A DNA stretch of 64,000 nucleotides from Maribellus comscasis. Its GTDB lineage: Bacteria > Bacteroidota > Bacteroidia > Bacteroidales > Prolixibacteraceae. The DNA is taken from positions 4,798,001 to 4,862,000 of the forward strand of contig NZ_CP046401.1 in NCBI RefSeq assembly GCF_009762775.1, given 5' to 3'. Position 1 is the stretch's first letter; each line of letters begins with the position of its first letter. The position numbers and the translations under genes are program-made. Of the stretch, positions 51,990 to 61,830 are shown piece after piece. The notes beneath the pieces were generated by a model that did not search any database, was not told where the DNA came from, and was given only the letters and a program-made list of their open reading frames with translations.

Positions 51990-52949
51990 ATGCTGGAACA
52001 GGCACTGCAAAATCAAACTCAAACTTTTAAATATCCTCAACTTAATACCACGCTAAACAAGCTGGTTATTTGTATCAATGAAATCCTTTCCCTGATAGAA
52101 AACCGGTTTACAGTGTTTATCGATCCAAACGAACGTATTCCAAAACCTCACTACGAATCAGTTAAGAAGGAACTTTTGCAAAGGATTCTAGCGATTGAAA
52201 AACAATTAAATTGCTATCCTGCATTTAAATCCGCTGCAGAAATTATGATTCGTGTTCTGGTAAATTTCCTTAATTGTCCACCATCGAAACATTCGGTAAC
52301 TTTTCAAGAAATTGAATACATAAAAAATTTGTGTTCGGAAACCGAAAATATTAAGCACTGCGAGAGAGACGCAGTTTTTTCAAGGCTCGATGAACTGTTA
52401 ATCTATATGAATTTTAACAGCCAACATTATTTAGATAGTCTTACGCAAAGAATATCGATAGTGATTAATATCTGTGAGAAAAAAGAGGAAAAAATGGAAC
52501 GACTGCTTTATCATTTAAAAATATTTAAACAGGTTCCGAAGAAGATGAATGTCATTTTTAAGTCCAGGCAGCCAGATTTAAAAAAATCAATAAACAATTG
52601 GATACACCAGGAGATTTTATACCTAGAAAAGAAAGCGCATTTCTCTGTCAAATCAACAGATTCACGCAATCTTAATCGTTTGCTTGAGAAACCAAAACAA
52701 AAGGTAATGTGTAGTCTTTCAACCGACCAAACCGGATTGATAATTAGAGCTGCCAACGAGTTACGAGTATTAGTTGCAAAATCGATGAGCGAAGTTTTTA
52801 AAACCATTGTTCCATATTTGTCAACACCTTATAAAAAAGATCTTTCATACGATGGAATGCGCAGTAAATCTTATGCTGCCGAGGAAAGGGATAAACAAAT
52901 AGCCATTAAGATTCTTAAACAGATTATTAAAAAAATTGAAGAATACTAG
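51990..52949 (+). CDS. RteC-like protein, 5' end at the IS junction
   Basis: From the ATG that straddles the IS edge (51990) the product is about 319 residues; the frame runs upstream into the IS to 51942. It is helical and basic. The C-terminal block SYDGMRSKSYAAEERDKQIA resembles the end of RteC, the regulator of excision and transfer in CTnDOT-type elements. I see no other domain. The IS may have removed the native promoter or the first codons, so expression could now depend on the IS. It is followed by an excisionase-like gene, which supports the mobile-element assignment. Confidence 0.65.
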   Translation: MLEQALQNQTQTFKYPQLNTTLNKLVICINEILSLIENRFTVFIDPNERIPKPHYESVKKELLQRILAIEKQLNCYPAFKSAAEIMIRVLVNFLNCPPSKHSVTFQEIEYIKNLCSETENIKHCERDAVFSRLDELLIYMNFNSQHYLDSLTQRISIVINICEKKEEKMERLLYHLKIFKQVPKKMNVIFKSRQPDLKKSINNWIHQEILYLEKKAHFSVKSTDSRNLNRLLEKPKQKVMCSLSTDQTGLIIRAANELRVLVAKSMSEVFKTIVPYLSTPYKKDLSYDGMRSKSYAAEERDKQIAIKILKQIIKKIEEY

Positions 52950-53075
52950 CTTACCTGAACCTTCACATCTATGCAAGGTTCCAAAGGTTCCAAAAAGGTT
53001 ACAACAAAAAGTTGGACTTGTGGCGCCTTTAATTACACAGTTACTTTGTTTCCAGAATTATAAAAGTCCATTCCC

Positions 53076-53360
53076 ATGTTTATCGAAGAAAGAAAATTTG
53101 AATATTGGATGAACCGCCTTGTCTCTCATTTTGAAACGGTGAACAGAAAAATTGACAAACTTTCCAATACGGAGAATAAAATAAATGATGAAGTACTGTT
53201 AGACAACCAAGACCTTTGCCTGCTTTTAAAAGTCAGCAAAAGAACGTTGCAAAGATTTCGCAGTTCTGGCAAATTACCCTATAAACGAATTGGCAAAAAA
53301 ACATATTACCTTGAATCTGATGTTCATGAATTTATCCAAAATGGATTTTCTAAAAAGTAA
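53076..53360 (+). CDS. excisionase-like helix-turn-helix protein
   Basis: The 94-residue product carries a MerR/excisionase-type HTH at about 43-90: NQDLCLLLKVSKRTLQRFRS, then LPYKRIGKKTYYLESDVHEF. An N-terminal helix of about 40 residues precedes it. Small proteins of this type accompany integrases and RteC in Bacteroidetes conjugative and mobilisable elements, where they promote excision. No integrase gene is seen nearby in this window. Confidence 0.82.
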   Translation: MFIEERKFEYWMNRLVSHFETVNRKIDKLSNTENKINDEVLLDNQDLCLLLKVSKRTLQRFRSSGKLPYKRIGKKTYYLESDVHEFIQNGFSKK

Positions 53361-53772
53361 AAAGTAGGTTTTTATCTGACAGACAATAAAAACAAATTTG
53401 GGTTTATCTTACAGCATATTTTCTCTTTAATCACATTATACTTTATCAATTTTTTTTGAAGCACGTTGGAATTATAGATATAATAAAGACTGCATAATCT
53501 CTTTTTTCATAAGGTTCACCTTGAAAAACTTGTTGAACCTAAAATGACTAACGATTGGTAAATGTTCTGGAGCGGATTTCGAAGAGTGGTCACGTCCGCG
53601 AGGACTGATCGATGATGCGAGAATCCAGCAAACAACATTGCATTGCACCCTCAAAGCAATTTACAATTTGTTAGGTTTTCGTGCATTTTTTCTAATCTGA
53701 AAATAAGAAATCTTCCCCGATATTTACCGGAGAAGATTCTAAAATTGTTCTGTCATTATGTACTATATCAAT
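53361..53772. other. intergenic, terminator only
   Basis: No gene is seen in 412 bp. A weak inverted repeat AGGTTCA...TGAACCT lies near 53512-53540. A clear minus-strand terminator is at 53709-53738. The middle part (about 53570-53650) is GC-richer than its surroundings and may be a remnant, but its reading frames show no known protein. Confidence 0.4.
53709..53738 (-). terminator. terminator of the DUF6448 gene
   Basis: AATCTTC-C-CCG (53709-53719) pairs with CGG-A-GAAGATT (53728-53738), one mismatch, 8-base loop. On the minus strand it is followed by TTTCTTATTTTC. It lies 35 bp beyond the stop of the DUF6448 gene. Confidence 0.65.
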
Positions 53773-54426
53773 TCAATGTTTGTGTGCCAAGTGTCCGGCA
53801 CCTTGCTCAACAATATCATGAATAGCTTCAATAGTATGGGTGTAATCAACATATGCTTCTACATATTCACGTCCTTTTTCCGGAGAATCATTTTTCACTT
53901 TGTCAAGTGCTGCTACTTTTTCATATTTCTCTCGTATTACTTTTCCAATATGGTTGTTTAACTTTCCGAGGAATTCATCAATATCTTTATTTTCTAAAGT
54001 TTGGTCACTTAGTTGAATAATTTTCTTCGTAGTTCCGGCAGGTTTTAACCCTGTGTATGGCGCGCCTTCTGTTTCGCGGTGCAGACGCACAAGGGTTTCA
54101 AAAAAATGTTTTTCAACAATGGCATAGACTTCTTTGTCACCAGACTTTAAAGCATATGTTTTATTGAACAATGAAATAATTTCTTTTTCCTGTTCAGCAG
54201 TAATCCATTTCAAAACTAAATTAACATTGTTTGTTTCAAGGGCTTTAGCAGCGTCTTTTATTGTAGGGCCGTCATAGGAGTCGCAATGGGCAGATGCCGG
54301 AAGTGAACCGAATATCATAAATAATGATACGAATACAAGCGATAGGATTGTTTGCAAACCTGTTTTACGGGTTTTAAGAATACTCGTTGGAACTTTTGTT
54401 CTCAAATACATTTCTGTTGTTCTCAT
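53773..54426 (-). CDS. exported DUF6448-family protein
   Basis: The 217-residue protein has a signal peptide (about residues 23-47, ending LPASA) and a mature part starting with HCDSYDGPTIKDAAKALETN, the family's hallmark HCD-x-x-D-G-P. It is helical, with clustered His at the C-terminus (AGHLAHKH) and conserved HR and TH motifs, suggesting metal binding. Its function is not established. It lies downstream of the AraC gene at 54596-55720 on the same strand with a 169-bp gap and its own terminator, so it may be under that regulator. Confidence 0.75.
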   Translation of the reverse strand: MRTTEMYLRTKVPTSILKTRKTGLQTILSLVFVSLFMIFGSLPASAHCDSYDGPTIKDAAKALETNNVNLVLKWITAEQEKEIISLFNKTYALKSGDKEVYAIVEKHFFETLVRLHRETEGAPYTGLKPAGTTKKIIQLSDQTLENKDIDEFLGKLNNHIGKVIREKYEKVAALDKVKNDSPEKGREYVEAYVDYTHTIEAIHDIVEQGAGHLAHKH

Positions 54427-54595
54427 GATAAATTTTTTTTAATGGTTATTACTAAATTATCCTGAGACAAAAGTATGCTTAGAAATATCCTTGTGCGACC
54501 TACTTTGTAATGTAGTCCCTATTAGACATGAATTTAAAGTCCTTTTTTATGAAATAGGACTTGCATAAGCAAATATTGTCTTGAAATGGAGCATT

Positions 54596-55720
54596 CTAAG
54601 TTTGTTTCTTATATTCACTTGGGGTTAATCCGGTTATTTTTTTAAATACCCTGTTGAATGCCGATTTGGTATTAAAGCCACTATCGAAAGCAATTCCTAA
54701 AAAAGACAAATTTTCAAATTCCGGATTATCTATCCTTGATTTTACTTCATTCACCCTGTATTGGTTAACAAAATCGAAGAAGTTAACATTAAACTGTTCA
54801 TTTATAACACGCGAAAGATGATGAGAAGGTATGTTAAGTTTGCCGGCTAAATCAGGGAGTGAAAGGTTGGCATCCAGATATGGTTTTTCTTTGCTCATAA
54901 AATGCCGTATTTTGCTTACATATTTTTCTGCATCAGCCTCTTTCAAAACTACACTGGCATACTTCGTCTTCGGTTCCGTTACATATTCTATGTTGTTATC
55001 ATGATATTGAATAAAAATTTCCTTTTGCTTTAGGCCGAAATACCCAATTAAGATGATAAAAACGGACAAAGAAAGAGATAAGCCGTGCGTACAAAAAACC
55101 CAGGAGAACATTCCGAAAACATGATGAACAGTGGCAAAAATCATTAATACTGTCCAAATAGCCCCAAAAGTATAAACAAGCTTTCTTAACCAGTCGAGGT
55201 TAACATTTTCATACGATGAAAAATTATTGAAGATATTAATGTCCAATTTCTTAAAAAGCAGGATGGATAAAATAAAATAGAATGGCCCGGATAAAACTGT
55301 AAGAATCAGTAATAAATTAAACAAAAAAGGAGCACCATGTTCACTTTCCACATGGTCTAACCTTATTCTTTCCGATAATTCCGGTAATAGGGAAGCGATA
55401 ACTATATAAAGGTTGAATAGGACAAAAGGAATAAAATGTAATAGTTTTTTCCTATTGAATTGAAATTTTTGGTCAATCAATGCAGAAATATATAAAAACA
55501 AGAAGGGGCCATGAAGTAAAAGTAATGAGATAAAACTTGCTGAAAGGAGGTGAAAATCTATAAATAGTTTATTTGAAAACAAAGCGTATATGCCTGTGTA
55601 TAAACCCAAATAAATTAGCCAGTAAATCAGTATTTTATCATGTAAGGCCTTTTTTTTCTGCAAAACTAAAATCGCAAAAAATAAAGCATTGAAGGCCGCT
55701 ATCAAAAAAAAGTATTTCAT
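54596..55720 (-). CDS. membrane-embedded AraC-family transcriptional regulator
   Basis: The 374-residue protein has seven hydrophobic segments in its first 235 residues and a C-terminal AraC double HTH (about 275-372). The HTH includes LSLPDLAGKLNIPSHHLSRV, FLGIAFDSGFNTKSAFNRVF and GLTPSEYKKQT. The architecture matches the protein at 8249-9442, so the two belong to the same 7TM-AraC group, but they are diverged. It sits within the putative integrative element, upstream of the DUF6448 gene. The signal is unknown. Confidence 0.85.
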   Translation of the reverse strand: MKYFFLIAAFNALFFAILVLQKKKALHDKILIYWLIYLGLYTGIYALFSNKLFIDFHLLSASFISLLLLHGPFLFLYISALIDQKFQFNRKKLLHFIPFVLFNLYIVIASLLPELSERIRLDHVESEHGAPFLFNLLLILTVLSGPFYFILSILLFKKLDINIFNNFSSYENVNLDWLRKLVYTFGAIWTVLMIFATVHHVFGMFSWVFCTHGLSLSLSVFIILIGYFGLKQKEIFIQYHDNNIEYVTEPKTKYASVVLKEADAEKYVSKIRHFMSKEKPYLDANLSLPDLAGKLNIPSHHLSRVINEQFNVNFFDFVNQYRVNEVKSRIDNPEFENLSFLGIAFDSGFNTKSAFNRVFKKITGLTPSEYKKQT

Positions 55721-56082
55721 TGTTTGTTTCTATAAAATTCAGCTATGTCAATTTTTTGCAGAATGTTTTTTTGCATGAAACCTATAGCTGTAGTAAAATA
55801 ATATGCAAAATTTACTTCGGTTATCACATTGGTTTTATTGAATATATTCCTTCGAAAATAAGGAATATGTTTATATCAATTATGAATCATCAAATAAAAA
55901 TCGTCAATTGGATTTTTAACGTTTGCAAGAGACTTATTACTTAATATTTATAAAACCTAATGCATGTTGAATGTCTAACAAATTTAAGAAAATTATAAGT
56001 TAAATGGCATTATAAAAAAGGTTCACCTATGTATCTGTGTTAAACCAAAGGTTATTTGAAATACATTTTGAAACAAGAAAGT
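55721..56082. other. intergenic, AT-rich, one inverted repeat
   Basis: No gene is recognised in 362 bp. A 9-bp inverted repeat ATATTCCTT/AAGGAATAT with a 7-base loop lies at 55844-55868; it has no T run. The rest is AT-rich. Confidence 0.35.
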
Positions 56083-59000
56083 TCATACTCTGAATCTTGC
56101 TTTCGGTTCTGACATTTCAACTGTATTCTTTTCAGTCGAAATTTGGATATTTTGAGCGTTTATATTCTCGTTTTGCTCATCTTTTTTGGGATTGTTTTCT
56201 CCAATTGTCATCTGAATCTTTCGATCCAATGCGGCCAAATCATTTTTCAATTTTCTGAGCTGATCATCTTTTCGCCATTGGCTGTTTACTACTTCCTTTA
56301 AAACTGGCATGTCTTTGGCAGTTTTTTCCACAAGTCTTTCGTGATTGTCAATTAAAACCGGAATACGTTCCAGTGCTTTTAGAAAGTTGGTAGATGCCAG
56401 TTTCAGGTCTTTGGCAATGTGACCGTTATTGTACGTGTATTTTATTCCGCTTTCACCTTCTATGAAGAAACGATTTTCTTTAAAATCAAAGCCATCTTTC
56501 ATGCTTGATTCGGTTTTAACCAGCAGATTAAATCCATACAGATTCCCAATATTTTTGTACTCTTCGTTTGTTTGGGCATTTTCACTGATTTCATTTAGTT
56601 TTGTTCCGATTATTTTTGGGTCGGAACCTTTTACTCCATCCAGTTGAACCGGATTCATAATATTTCCACTATCATCACTCTGGATTCTGTTATTAAGTGA
56701 TTCCAAATCCTTTTGCATCCGGGAAATCATCTTATTGTTCCTATCCATACTTTGTTGTATATCTTCTAACCGGAAACGAGCAGATGATTTACTCCGGTTA
56801 AAGGCCTGTCTCTCGCTCTCTAAGGCTGTGATTTGTTTTTCGAGCTTGGCTTTTTCCAATAAATCGGTATTACCGGAAAGAATGGCCACATACTCGGAAA
56901 AATTCATTCCCGATTTCTCATCCATACTTCCCTCGTCAATAGTCCTTTTCCCAAGGTTGTTTGTCTTTAATTGTTGGATGAAAAGTTGTTTGTTATGTAA
57001 CAGATTGAACTTGTACGAATCCAGGCTTTTCTCTACCGCATAAATGATTACATCTACCTTGTTGTTGGCAAATAATTTTGCAATTTCATTACCTTTTCGA
57101 ATGGCACGTCCTTCCCGCTGTTCCAAATCCGAGGGCCGCCAGGGAGAATCGAGATGATGGATAACAACTGCCCGTTTTTGTGCATTTACACCCGTTCCCA
57201 GCATATCAGTTGAACCAAACAGAACCCGGATACGCCCTTCATTCATGGCTTCAATAATGTTCTTTCTGGCTTTTTCGGTTTTGGCTTCCTGGATAAAACG
57301 TATTTCCTGAGCCGGAATACGATGGTCTTCCACAAGTTTTCGTTTTATTTCGCTGTAGGGTGTCCACTCTCCGGGTTTGTACGTTCCCAAATCAGAAAAC
57401 ACAAACTGGGTTCCTTTATAATCGTTGTGCTGTTTATAGTACATTGCTATCTGCGTAGCACAATGCGATGCTTTATTATCCACATGATCATCGTAATGCG
57501 GACTAATCATCCGCATATCCAGACTCATTTTCCGCGCATAGTTGGTTGCAATTAGCATTTTTGCCTTTTCTTCCCTTTCAGAGAGTGGCGCCCTGCCTAA
57601 GATTGTTGCATCGCCATTTTTGGCAAAGGCGACCAGTTTTTGAATAAACTCTTCCTGTTGCGGTGTCGGGGGAATGTTATGCAGAATTTCATTTTTCTCC
57701 GGCCGGTCTATACCAATATCTTTAGCTGTCCGGTAATCGGTAATTTCGTTGTAAAAAGCGGCCAATTCCGGTACTTTAATAAAATACCGGAAACGTTCTT
57801 TCTGAACAATTTCATTTGTTACTGAAAATTCATAGTCGGTTGTCTTTTTTGCATAAACAGCAGCCCAGGCGTCAAAACTTTTGATTTGCTGGCGTTCCAG
57901 TTCTTTGGACCGGAGGTATTTGAATAAAAGGAACAGTTCAGTTAAAGAGTTGGATATGGTGGTACCAGACAAAAAAGTGGCCCCTAAATCTTTACCGGTT
58001 CGTTGTTGAATTGTTCGGATGGCAAACAGTATATTCAGCGCCCGCTGACTGCCCTGTGGATTTCCCATTCCGGCAACCCTGTCGTGACGGGTGTTAAACA
58101 TCAGGTTTTTAAACCGGTGACTTTCATCCACAAACAAATGGTCTATTCCCATCATCTTAAAATCCACCACATTGTCTTTCCTGTTTTCAATATCGTGTGT
58201 GATGGTTTTTAATTTTACTTCAAGGTTTTGCTGTCGTTTTATCAGGCCTTTTAACATTCCCCGCGATACTTCACTTCCTTGTCTTTTTACGACTTCGAGG
58301 TTGTCCTCTACGTTGTCCAGTTCTGCCTGCAATATTTGTTTTTGAACTTCCGGCGATTGAGGTATCATTCCAAATTGTTCGTGGGTTAGTACGATTGCAT
58401 CCCAGGAATTGTTTTTGATATCGTTGAAAATTTTTATTCGTTTTGCCGGGCTAAAGTCCTGTTTCCCCGGATATAGAATTTTAGCATGTGGATAAGCTGT
58501 TCTGAATGTTTGGGAGATTTCATGGATATTGGCCTTCAGCCCGACTATCATCGGTTTATCGGCTAATTGCAAACGTTTCATTTCATAAGCGGCACAACAC
58601 ATAATCAGTGTTTTTCCGGAACCTACCTCATGGTCGCAAATCCCTCCGCCGTTTTGTTTCAGCATCCAAATAGCATCTTTCTGGCTGGAATACAAATTGG
58701 AAATTCCCAATGCTTTTAAATCAAGTCCGGGGAAAGTCTGGTGCGAGCCATCATAACTGGGGCGCACATAACAATTGTAGGTAGAGTTGTATAAACCAGC
58801 CAGATTTTGCTTGAATTCAGGACTTTGTTCATCCAGCCAGTCGGTAAAGCCGTTTCGTATCTCATCAATTTTGCTGTTGGCCAGTTGAATGGCTTCGCTG
58901 TCCCTGACCTTAACCTCTTTATCATCAACAAGTATCTTTTTGGTAATATTTGGCGTTGTGTTCACAAGCGCATGTTTCATCAAAGCAATTCCATCATACA

Positions 59001-61314
59001 GTCGGCTTTGAGATTTTATAGCATACTTCTCATATATATTTGCGTTGGGAAATTGGGCTTTTACCGAAAACTCATCAACAGGCGGGGAATAGTGAATATC
59101 TACGTTGGTTTTAAACAGGTGCGAGGCATATTGGCTGTAAATATTTGCCGGAATCCATCGTTCTCCAAAATTGAAATCCAGATCCTCAAAAGGAATCTGT
59201 TCCGGGATAAAATTTTGAAGAGCATTTAATGATTCCTGAGCCACAACATCATTGGGTTGTTGTGCAAGATAACCTTCAATATCTTTGACTTTTTCAACTA
59301 CATTCCCCGCAATGAATCTATCTGCTACTTCGTAATTTTGAATAATCGGATTAAAATATATCCTTCCATGAAGTTCCTGAATCAGTTCTTCCCGGCTCTT
59401 TTCGTCGAGCAAGGATAACATATAATCTATTCGTACTTCCCCGAATGTATTTAAAGAGGCAGCAAGCGCTTCTTCCGAAGTTTCTACCTGTTCCAATTCC
59501 CTGGCATTGAAAGCCACAGGCTGATTGAAAATATCGGCTTTTACAAATTCTCCGTTTATACCCCGTTCCAGTGCCAGCACTTCATTGGCCCCGGAATCTA
59601 TTTTTAGCAATCCGAGATTTTTGGAGTCGTTTAGATTACCGTACTTCCGCACAAAATCATCATAGTAGGTGTTTAGCAAATTACGATTCTCCGTGTCTTC
59701 TTTTAAACCTTCCGCCTCCTTGTTGTAAAGTTGATGATAGGTATCTCTGATTTGGATAAAGAGTAAAGCTTTTGCTTCCTGCTGTGGGTTTAGTTTTAAC
59801 CGCTCAAATGTTGCTGCATTTCCGTTTCGCTCTTTTAAAAAACCAAGCTGGTTGTTGTCTTTTACCAGAGAACCGGTTTTAAGATGGCTGTATAATTCCC
59901 CTTTGAACTGTCTTATACCCGGGAGTGGAGGAACAATTTCTTTCGACCGTTTTCCATTTACCGGATTCGGTGGTGAAAACAGATTTAGCTGTTTGCTTTT
60001 TGTTTTAGTAAGATTTCTTCTCCGGGCAGGTTTATGTTGGCTGCGTTCCTCTTTACTTAGACCAAAAAGGTCGTAAAGGGTCAGTTCATTTCCTGGGTGA
60101 TTTGTCCTTTCTTCAGTTTTGGTACCAGATGAAACTGAATTGAATTTTTTGTTAAAAGAGTCTCGTTGAAACAAATCAACATCGAGCTTTTCCTTGAAAT
60201 CAGTCTCCAGCATTTTCCTTAAATCAGAAGCGATTCCACTTATTCCTTCTTTATGAATAAAAACCTGAGCAGGTTTTCCGTAAGGGTCAGTATCGATAAA
60301 TCCTTCGGTATGAACTACCCGTTGAAAATCATTGAAATAATTGTTATTGAAAATCCCGCTGGACAGTTTTTCACTTTGCACAAAATCTTTCTCCTTTTGT
60401 GTTAAGCGGTTTTTCCCTGAATCTTTCTGAAGGATGATAAGGTCGCTACCCACTTCGGTTCCGGCATATTCACTAAATAAATTATTGGGCAAACGGACAG
60501 CCGAAACCAACCTGCTGTTTTTCATTAACCATTGGCGTACCGTTTCATTTTTAGGAGCATTCATTACCCCTTGTGAAGTGATAAAAGCCATTACTCCACC
60601 ATCTCGGAGAACATCTATTCCTTTCAGGAAAAAATAATTGTGAATGCTCCGGGATGCTTGTTGTTTTATTTTATCCTTACTCTTCAGGAACGAAATATCA
60701 AAAATAGCAACATCGCCAAAGGGGATGTTGGAGGAAACCACATCAAAATGATTATTGTACCGGTTTTCAATTTCTTCAAAACCACGAATCCTGATTTTAT
60801 CATCAGGATAAATTTTTGAGAGGATTTTGCCCGTCAGTAAATCCTTTTCAAAACCCGTTACAGTAAGCCTGTCATTTTGATTTTTAAAGGCGGAGATAAA
60901 AGCGCCAAGCCCGGCAGACGGGTCAAGAAAACTTTTGGGAGATACCTGGTTTTGTTTTAAGGTTTGGGCAAGAACCTGTACAATTTCAGGAGGCGTGTAA
61001 AAGGCAGTCAGAATGGAGTTTTTCAGGCTGCTTACATACTGTTTGTATTGCTGATCCGATTGGGAGTTACTTTTCAGTACATCGTGCAATTGGGAGACCA
61101 AAGGAAACAACCCAACTTCCGATTTTGGCCAGTGGTCCATATCAGATGGACTTCCTACCGGATCAAGAATACATTTTAAAGCCCCGAAACCGGAATATTG
61201 TTTCAGGGCTTTCTGCTCTTCGTTGGTCGGGCTTCGTTTCTCTCTTTCAAGTTGAAAGACAAGTTTTATCGCCTCAATATTTGCCCGAAGGTGTTTTTCT
61301 TTATTGAAGCTCAT
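56083..61314 (-). CDS. very large DNA methylase-helicase fusion of an integrative element
   Basis: The 1743-residue protein has an N-terminal N6-adenine-methylase-like domain: motif [18 protein letters not shown] (about 128-144) and NIPFGD in place of NPPY/F (about 196-201). A superfamily 2 helicase follows, with Walker A in [16 protein letters not shown] (near 896), motif [11 protein letters not shown] (near 1063), and motifs V-VI in [20 protein letters not shown] and [13 protein letters not shown] (about 1371-1406). The C-terminus is coiled coil. Such proteins are standard in Bacteroidetes conjugative elements; the layout recalls phage P1 DarB, an antirestriction protein, but that role is inference. 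It overlaps the DUF1896 gene by 14 bp. Confidence 0.85.
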   Translation of the reverse strand: MSFNKEKHLRANIEAIKLVFQLEREKRSPTNEEQKALKQYSGFGALKCILDPVGSPSDMDHWPKSEVGLFPLVSQLHDVLKSNSQSDQQYKQYVSSLKNSILTAFYTPPEIVQVLAQTLKQNQVSPKSFLDPSAGLGAFISAFKNQNDRLTVTGFEKDLLTGKILSKIYPDDKIRIRGFEEIENRYNNHFDVVSSNIPFGDVAIFDISFLKSKDKIKQQASRSIHNYFFLKGIDVLRDGGVMAFITSQGVMNAPKNETVRQWLMKNSRLVSAVRLPNNLFSEYAGTEVGSDLIILQKDSGKNRLTQKEKDFVQSEKLSSGIFNNNYFNDFQRVVHTEGFIDTDPYGKPAQVFIHKEGISGIASDLRKMLETDFKEKLDVDLFQRDSFNKKFNSVSSGTKTEERTNHPGNELTLYDLFGLSKEERSQHKPARRRNLTKTKSKQLNLFSPPNPVNGKRSKEIVPPLPGIRQFKGELYSHLKTGSLVKDNNQLGFLKERNGNAATFERLKLNPQQEAKALLFIQIRDTYHQLYNKEAEGLKEDTENRNLLNTYYDDFVRKYGNLNDSKNLGLLKIDSGANEVLALERGINGEFVKADIFNQPVAFNARELEQVETSEEALAASLNTFGEVRIDYMLSLLDEKSREELIQELHGRIYFNPIIQNYEVADRFIAGNVVEKVKDIEGYLAQQPNDVVAQESLNALQNFIPEQIPFEDLDFNFGERWIPANIYSQYASHLFKTNVDIHYSPPVDEFSVKAQFPNANIYEKYAIKSQSRLYDGIALMKHALVNTTPNITKKILVDDKEVKVRDSEAIQLANSKIDEIRNGFTDWLDEQSPEFKQNLAGLYNSTYNCYVRPSYDGSHQTFPGLDLKALGISNLYSSQKDAIWMLKQNGGGICDHEVGSGKTLIMCCAAYEMKRLQLADKPMIVGLKANIHEISQTFRTAYPHAKILYPGKQDFSPAKRIKIFNDIKNNSWDAIVLTHEQFGMIPQSPEVQKQILQAELDNVEDNLEVVKRQGSEVSRGMLKGLIKRQQNLEVKLKTITHDIENRKDNVVDFKMMGIDHLFVDESHRFKNLMFNTRHDRVAGMGNPQGSQRALNILFAIRTIQQRTGKDLGATFLSGTTISNSLTELFLLFKYLRSKELERQQIKSFDAWAAVYAKKTTDYEFSVTNEIVQKERFRYFIKVPELAAFYNEITDYRTAKDIGIDRPEKNEILHNIPPTPQQEEFIQKLVAFAKNGDATILGRAPLSEREEKAKMLIATNYARKMSLDMRMISPHYDDHVDNKASHCATQIAMYYKQHNDYKGTQFVFSDLGTYKPGEWTPYSEIKRKLVEDHRIPAQEIRFIQEAKTEKARKNIIEAMNEGRIRVLFGSTDMLGTGVNAQKRAVVIHHLDSPWRPSDLEQREGRAIRKGNEIAKLFANNKVDVIIYAVEKSLDSYKFNLLHNKQLFIQQLKTNNLGKRTIDEGSMDEKSGMNFSEYVAILSGNTDLLEKAKLEKQITALESERQAFNRSKSSARFRLEDIQQSMDRNNKMISRMQKDLESLNNRIQSDDSGNIMNPVQLDGVKGSDPKIIGTKLNEISENAQTNEEYKNIGNLYGFNLLVKTESSMKDGFDFKENRFFIEGESGIKYTYNNGHIAKDLKLASTNFLKALERIPVLIDNHERLVEKTAKDMPVLKEVVNSQWRKDDQLRKLKNDLAALDRKIQMTIGENNPKKDEQNENINAQNIQISTEKNTVEMSEPKARFRV

Positions 61315-61738
61315 GTTCTTCCAGCCAGAAAGTGATTGCTCCGGTCAACTCGCTATACAAATTGTTAAACTCAGCGCTAAAAACAAACTCATCGTTTAAC
61401 GTATAATTTGAAAAAACATCCTCCACCTTTGGCAGCAGTTCGATGGCAAATTCTTTAGCTTGTCCCATCGGAATTTCTCTGGGGAATTCATTCCACAGAA
61501 TGGTTACCAAAGTATCGTGTTTGGAAAAGTGCAGACCTTTGTAAAGATCATTAAGTGCCAGTTCTTCAGCTTCCTGTTGGTTATGTCCGTTTTTTATCGC
61601 TTCCGAATAAGTTATTGCAGCAAGGTCGCTGCGGATATTGAGTAAATCCGTGTCATCGGTTAATTCCGGATGGCTTTCATACAAAAAATGCAAAAGCGAC
61701 AGTTTAAACCAGGATATTTCCTGATAGCTTTTATTCAT
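61301..61738 (-). CDS. DUF1896-family protein
   Basis: The 145-residue protein is acidic and helical with no signal peptide. [20 protein letters not shown] and [20 protein letters not shown] match the pattern of DUF1896, a family encoded almost only in Bacteroidetes mobile elements next to the large methylase-helicase. Its stop overlaps the start of that gene by 14 bp, so the two are translationally coupled and probably act together. Function unknown. Confidence 0.78.
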   Translation of the reverse strand: MNKSYQEISWFKLSLLHFLYESHPELTDDTDLLNIRSDLAAITYSEAIKNGHNQQEAEELALNDLYKGLHFSKHDTLVTILWNEFPREIPMGQAKEFAIELLPKVEDVFSNYTLNDEFVFSAEFNNLYSELTGAITFWLEEHELQ

Positions 61739-61776
61739 TACGTTTTGATTTTAAATGTTAAGAATTGATTTTCGAA

Positions 61777-61806
61777 AAGACGTTCAGGTCGTAGCCTGAA
61801 CGTCTT
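61777..61806 (-). terminator. hairpin between the DUF3945-type and DUF1896 genes
   Basis: AAGACGTTCAGG (61777-61788) and its complement (61795-61806) form a perfect 12-bp stem with a 6-base loop. On the minus strand TTTTCG follows. It would stop or attenuate transcription coming from the gene at 61831-63204. Confidence 0.65.
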
Positions 61807-61830
61807 GGTTTCATTATGCAAGTGGGTAAT

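Larger units (their letters stand above)
49386..51990 (+). mobile_element. IS21-family insertion sequence with istA and istB
   Basis: The element carries istA and istB in order with a 14-bp gap. Its ends read TGGAAAAAACGGTCAAACTG and, on the complementary strand of the right end, TGGAAACGCCAGTCAAATTG, both followed by ACCACC, so imperfect inverted repeats run inward from 49386 and 51990. Iterated TGACCACC repeats lie inside both ends. The flanks do not show a matching 4-8 bp target duplication (GAAAT on the left, TGCTG on the right), which suggests a rearrangement after insertion. Confidence 0.88.

Noticed and set aside
49377..51999. Target-site duplication flanking the IS21 element
   Set aside because: The bases on the left (GAAAT) and right (TGCTG) do not match for any 4-8 bp length at the inferred ends.
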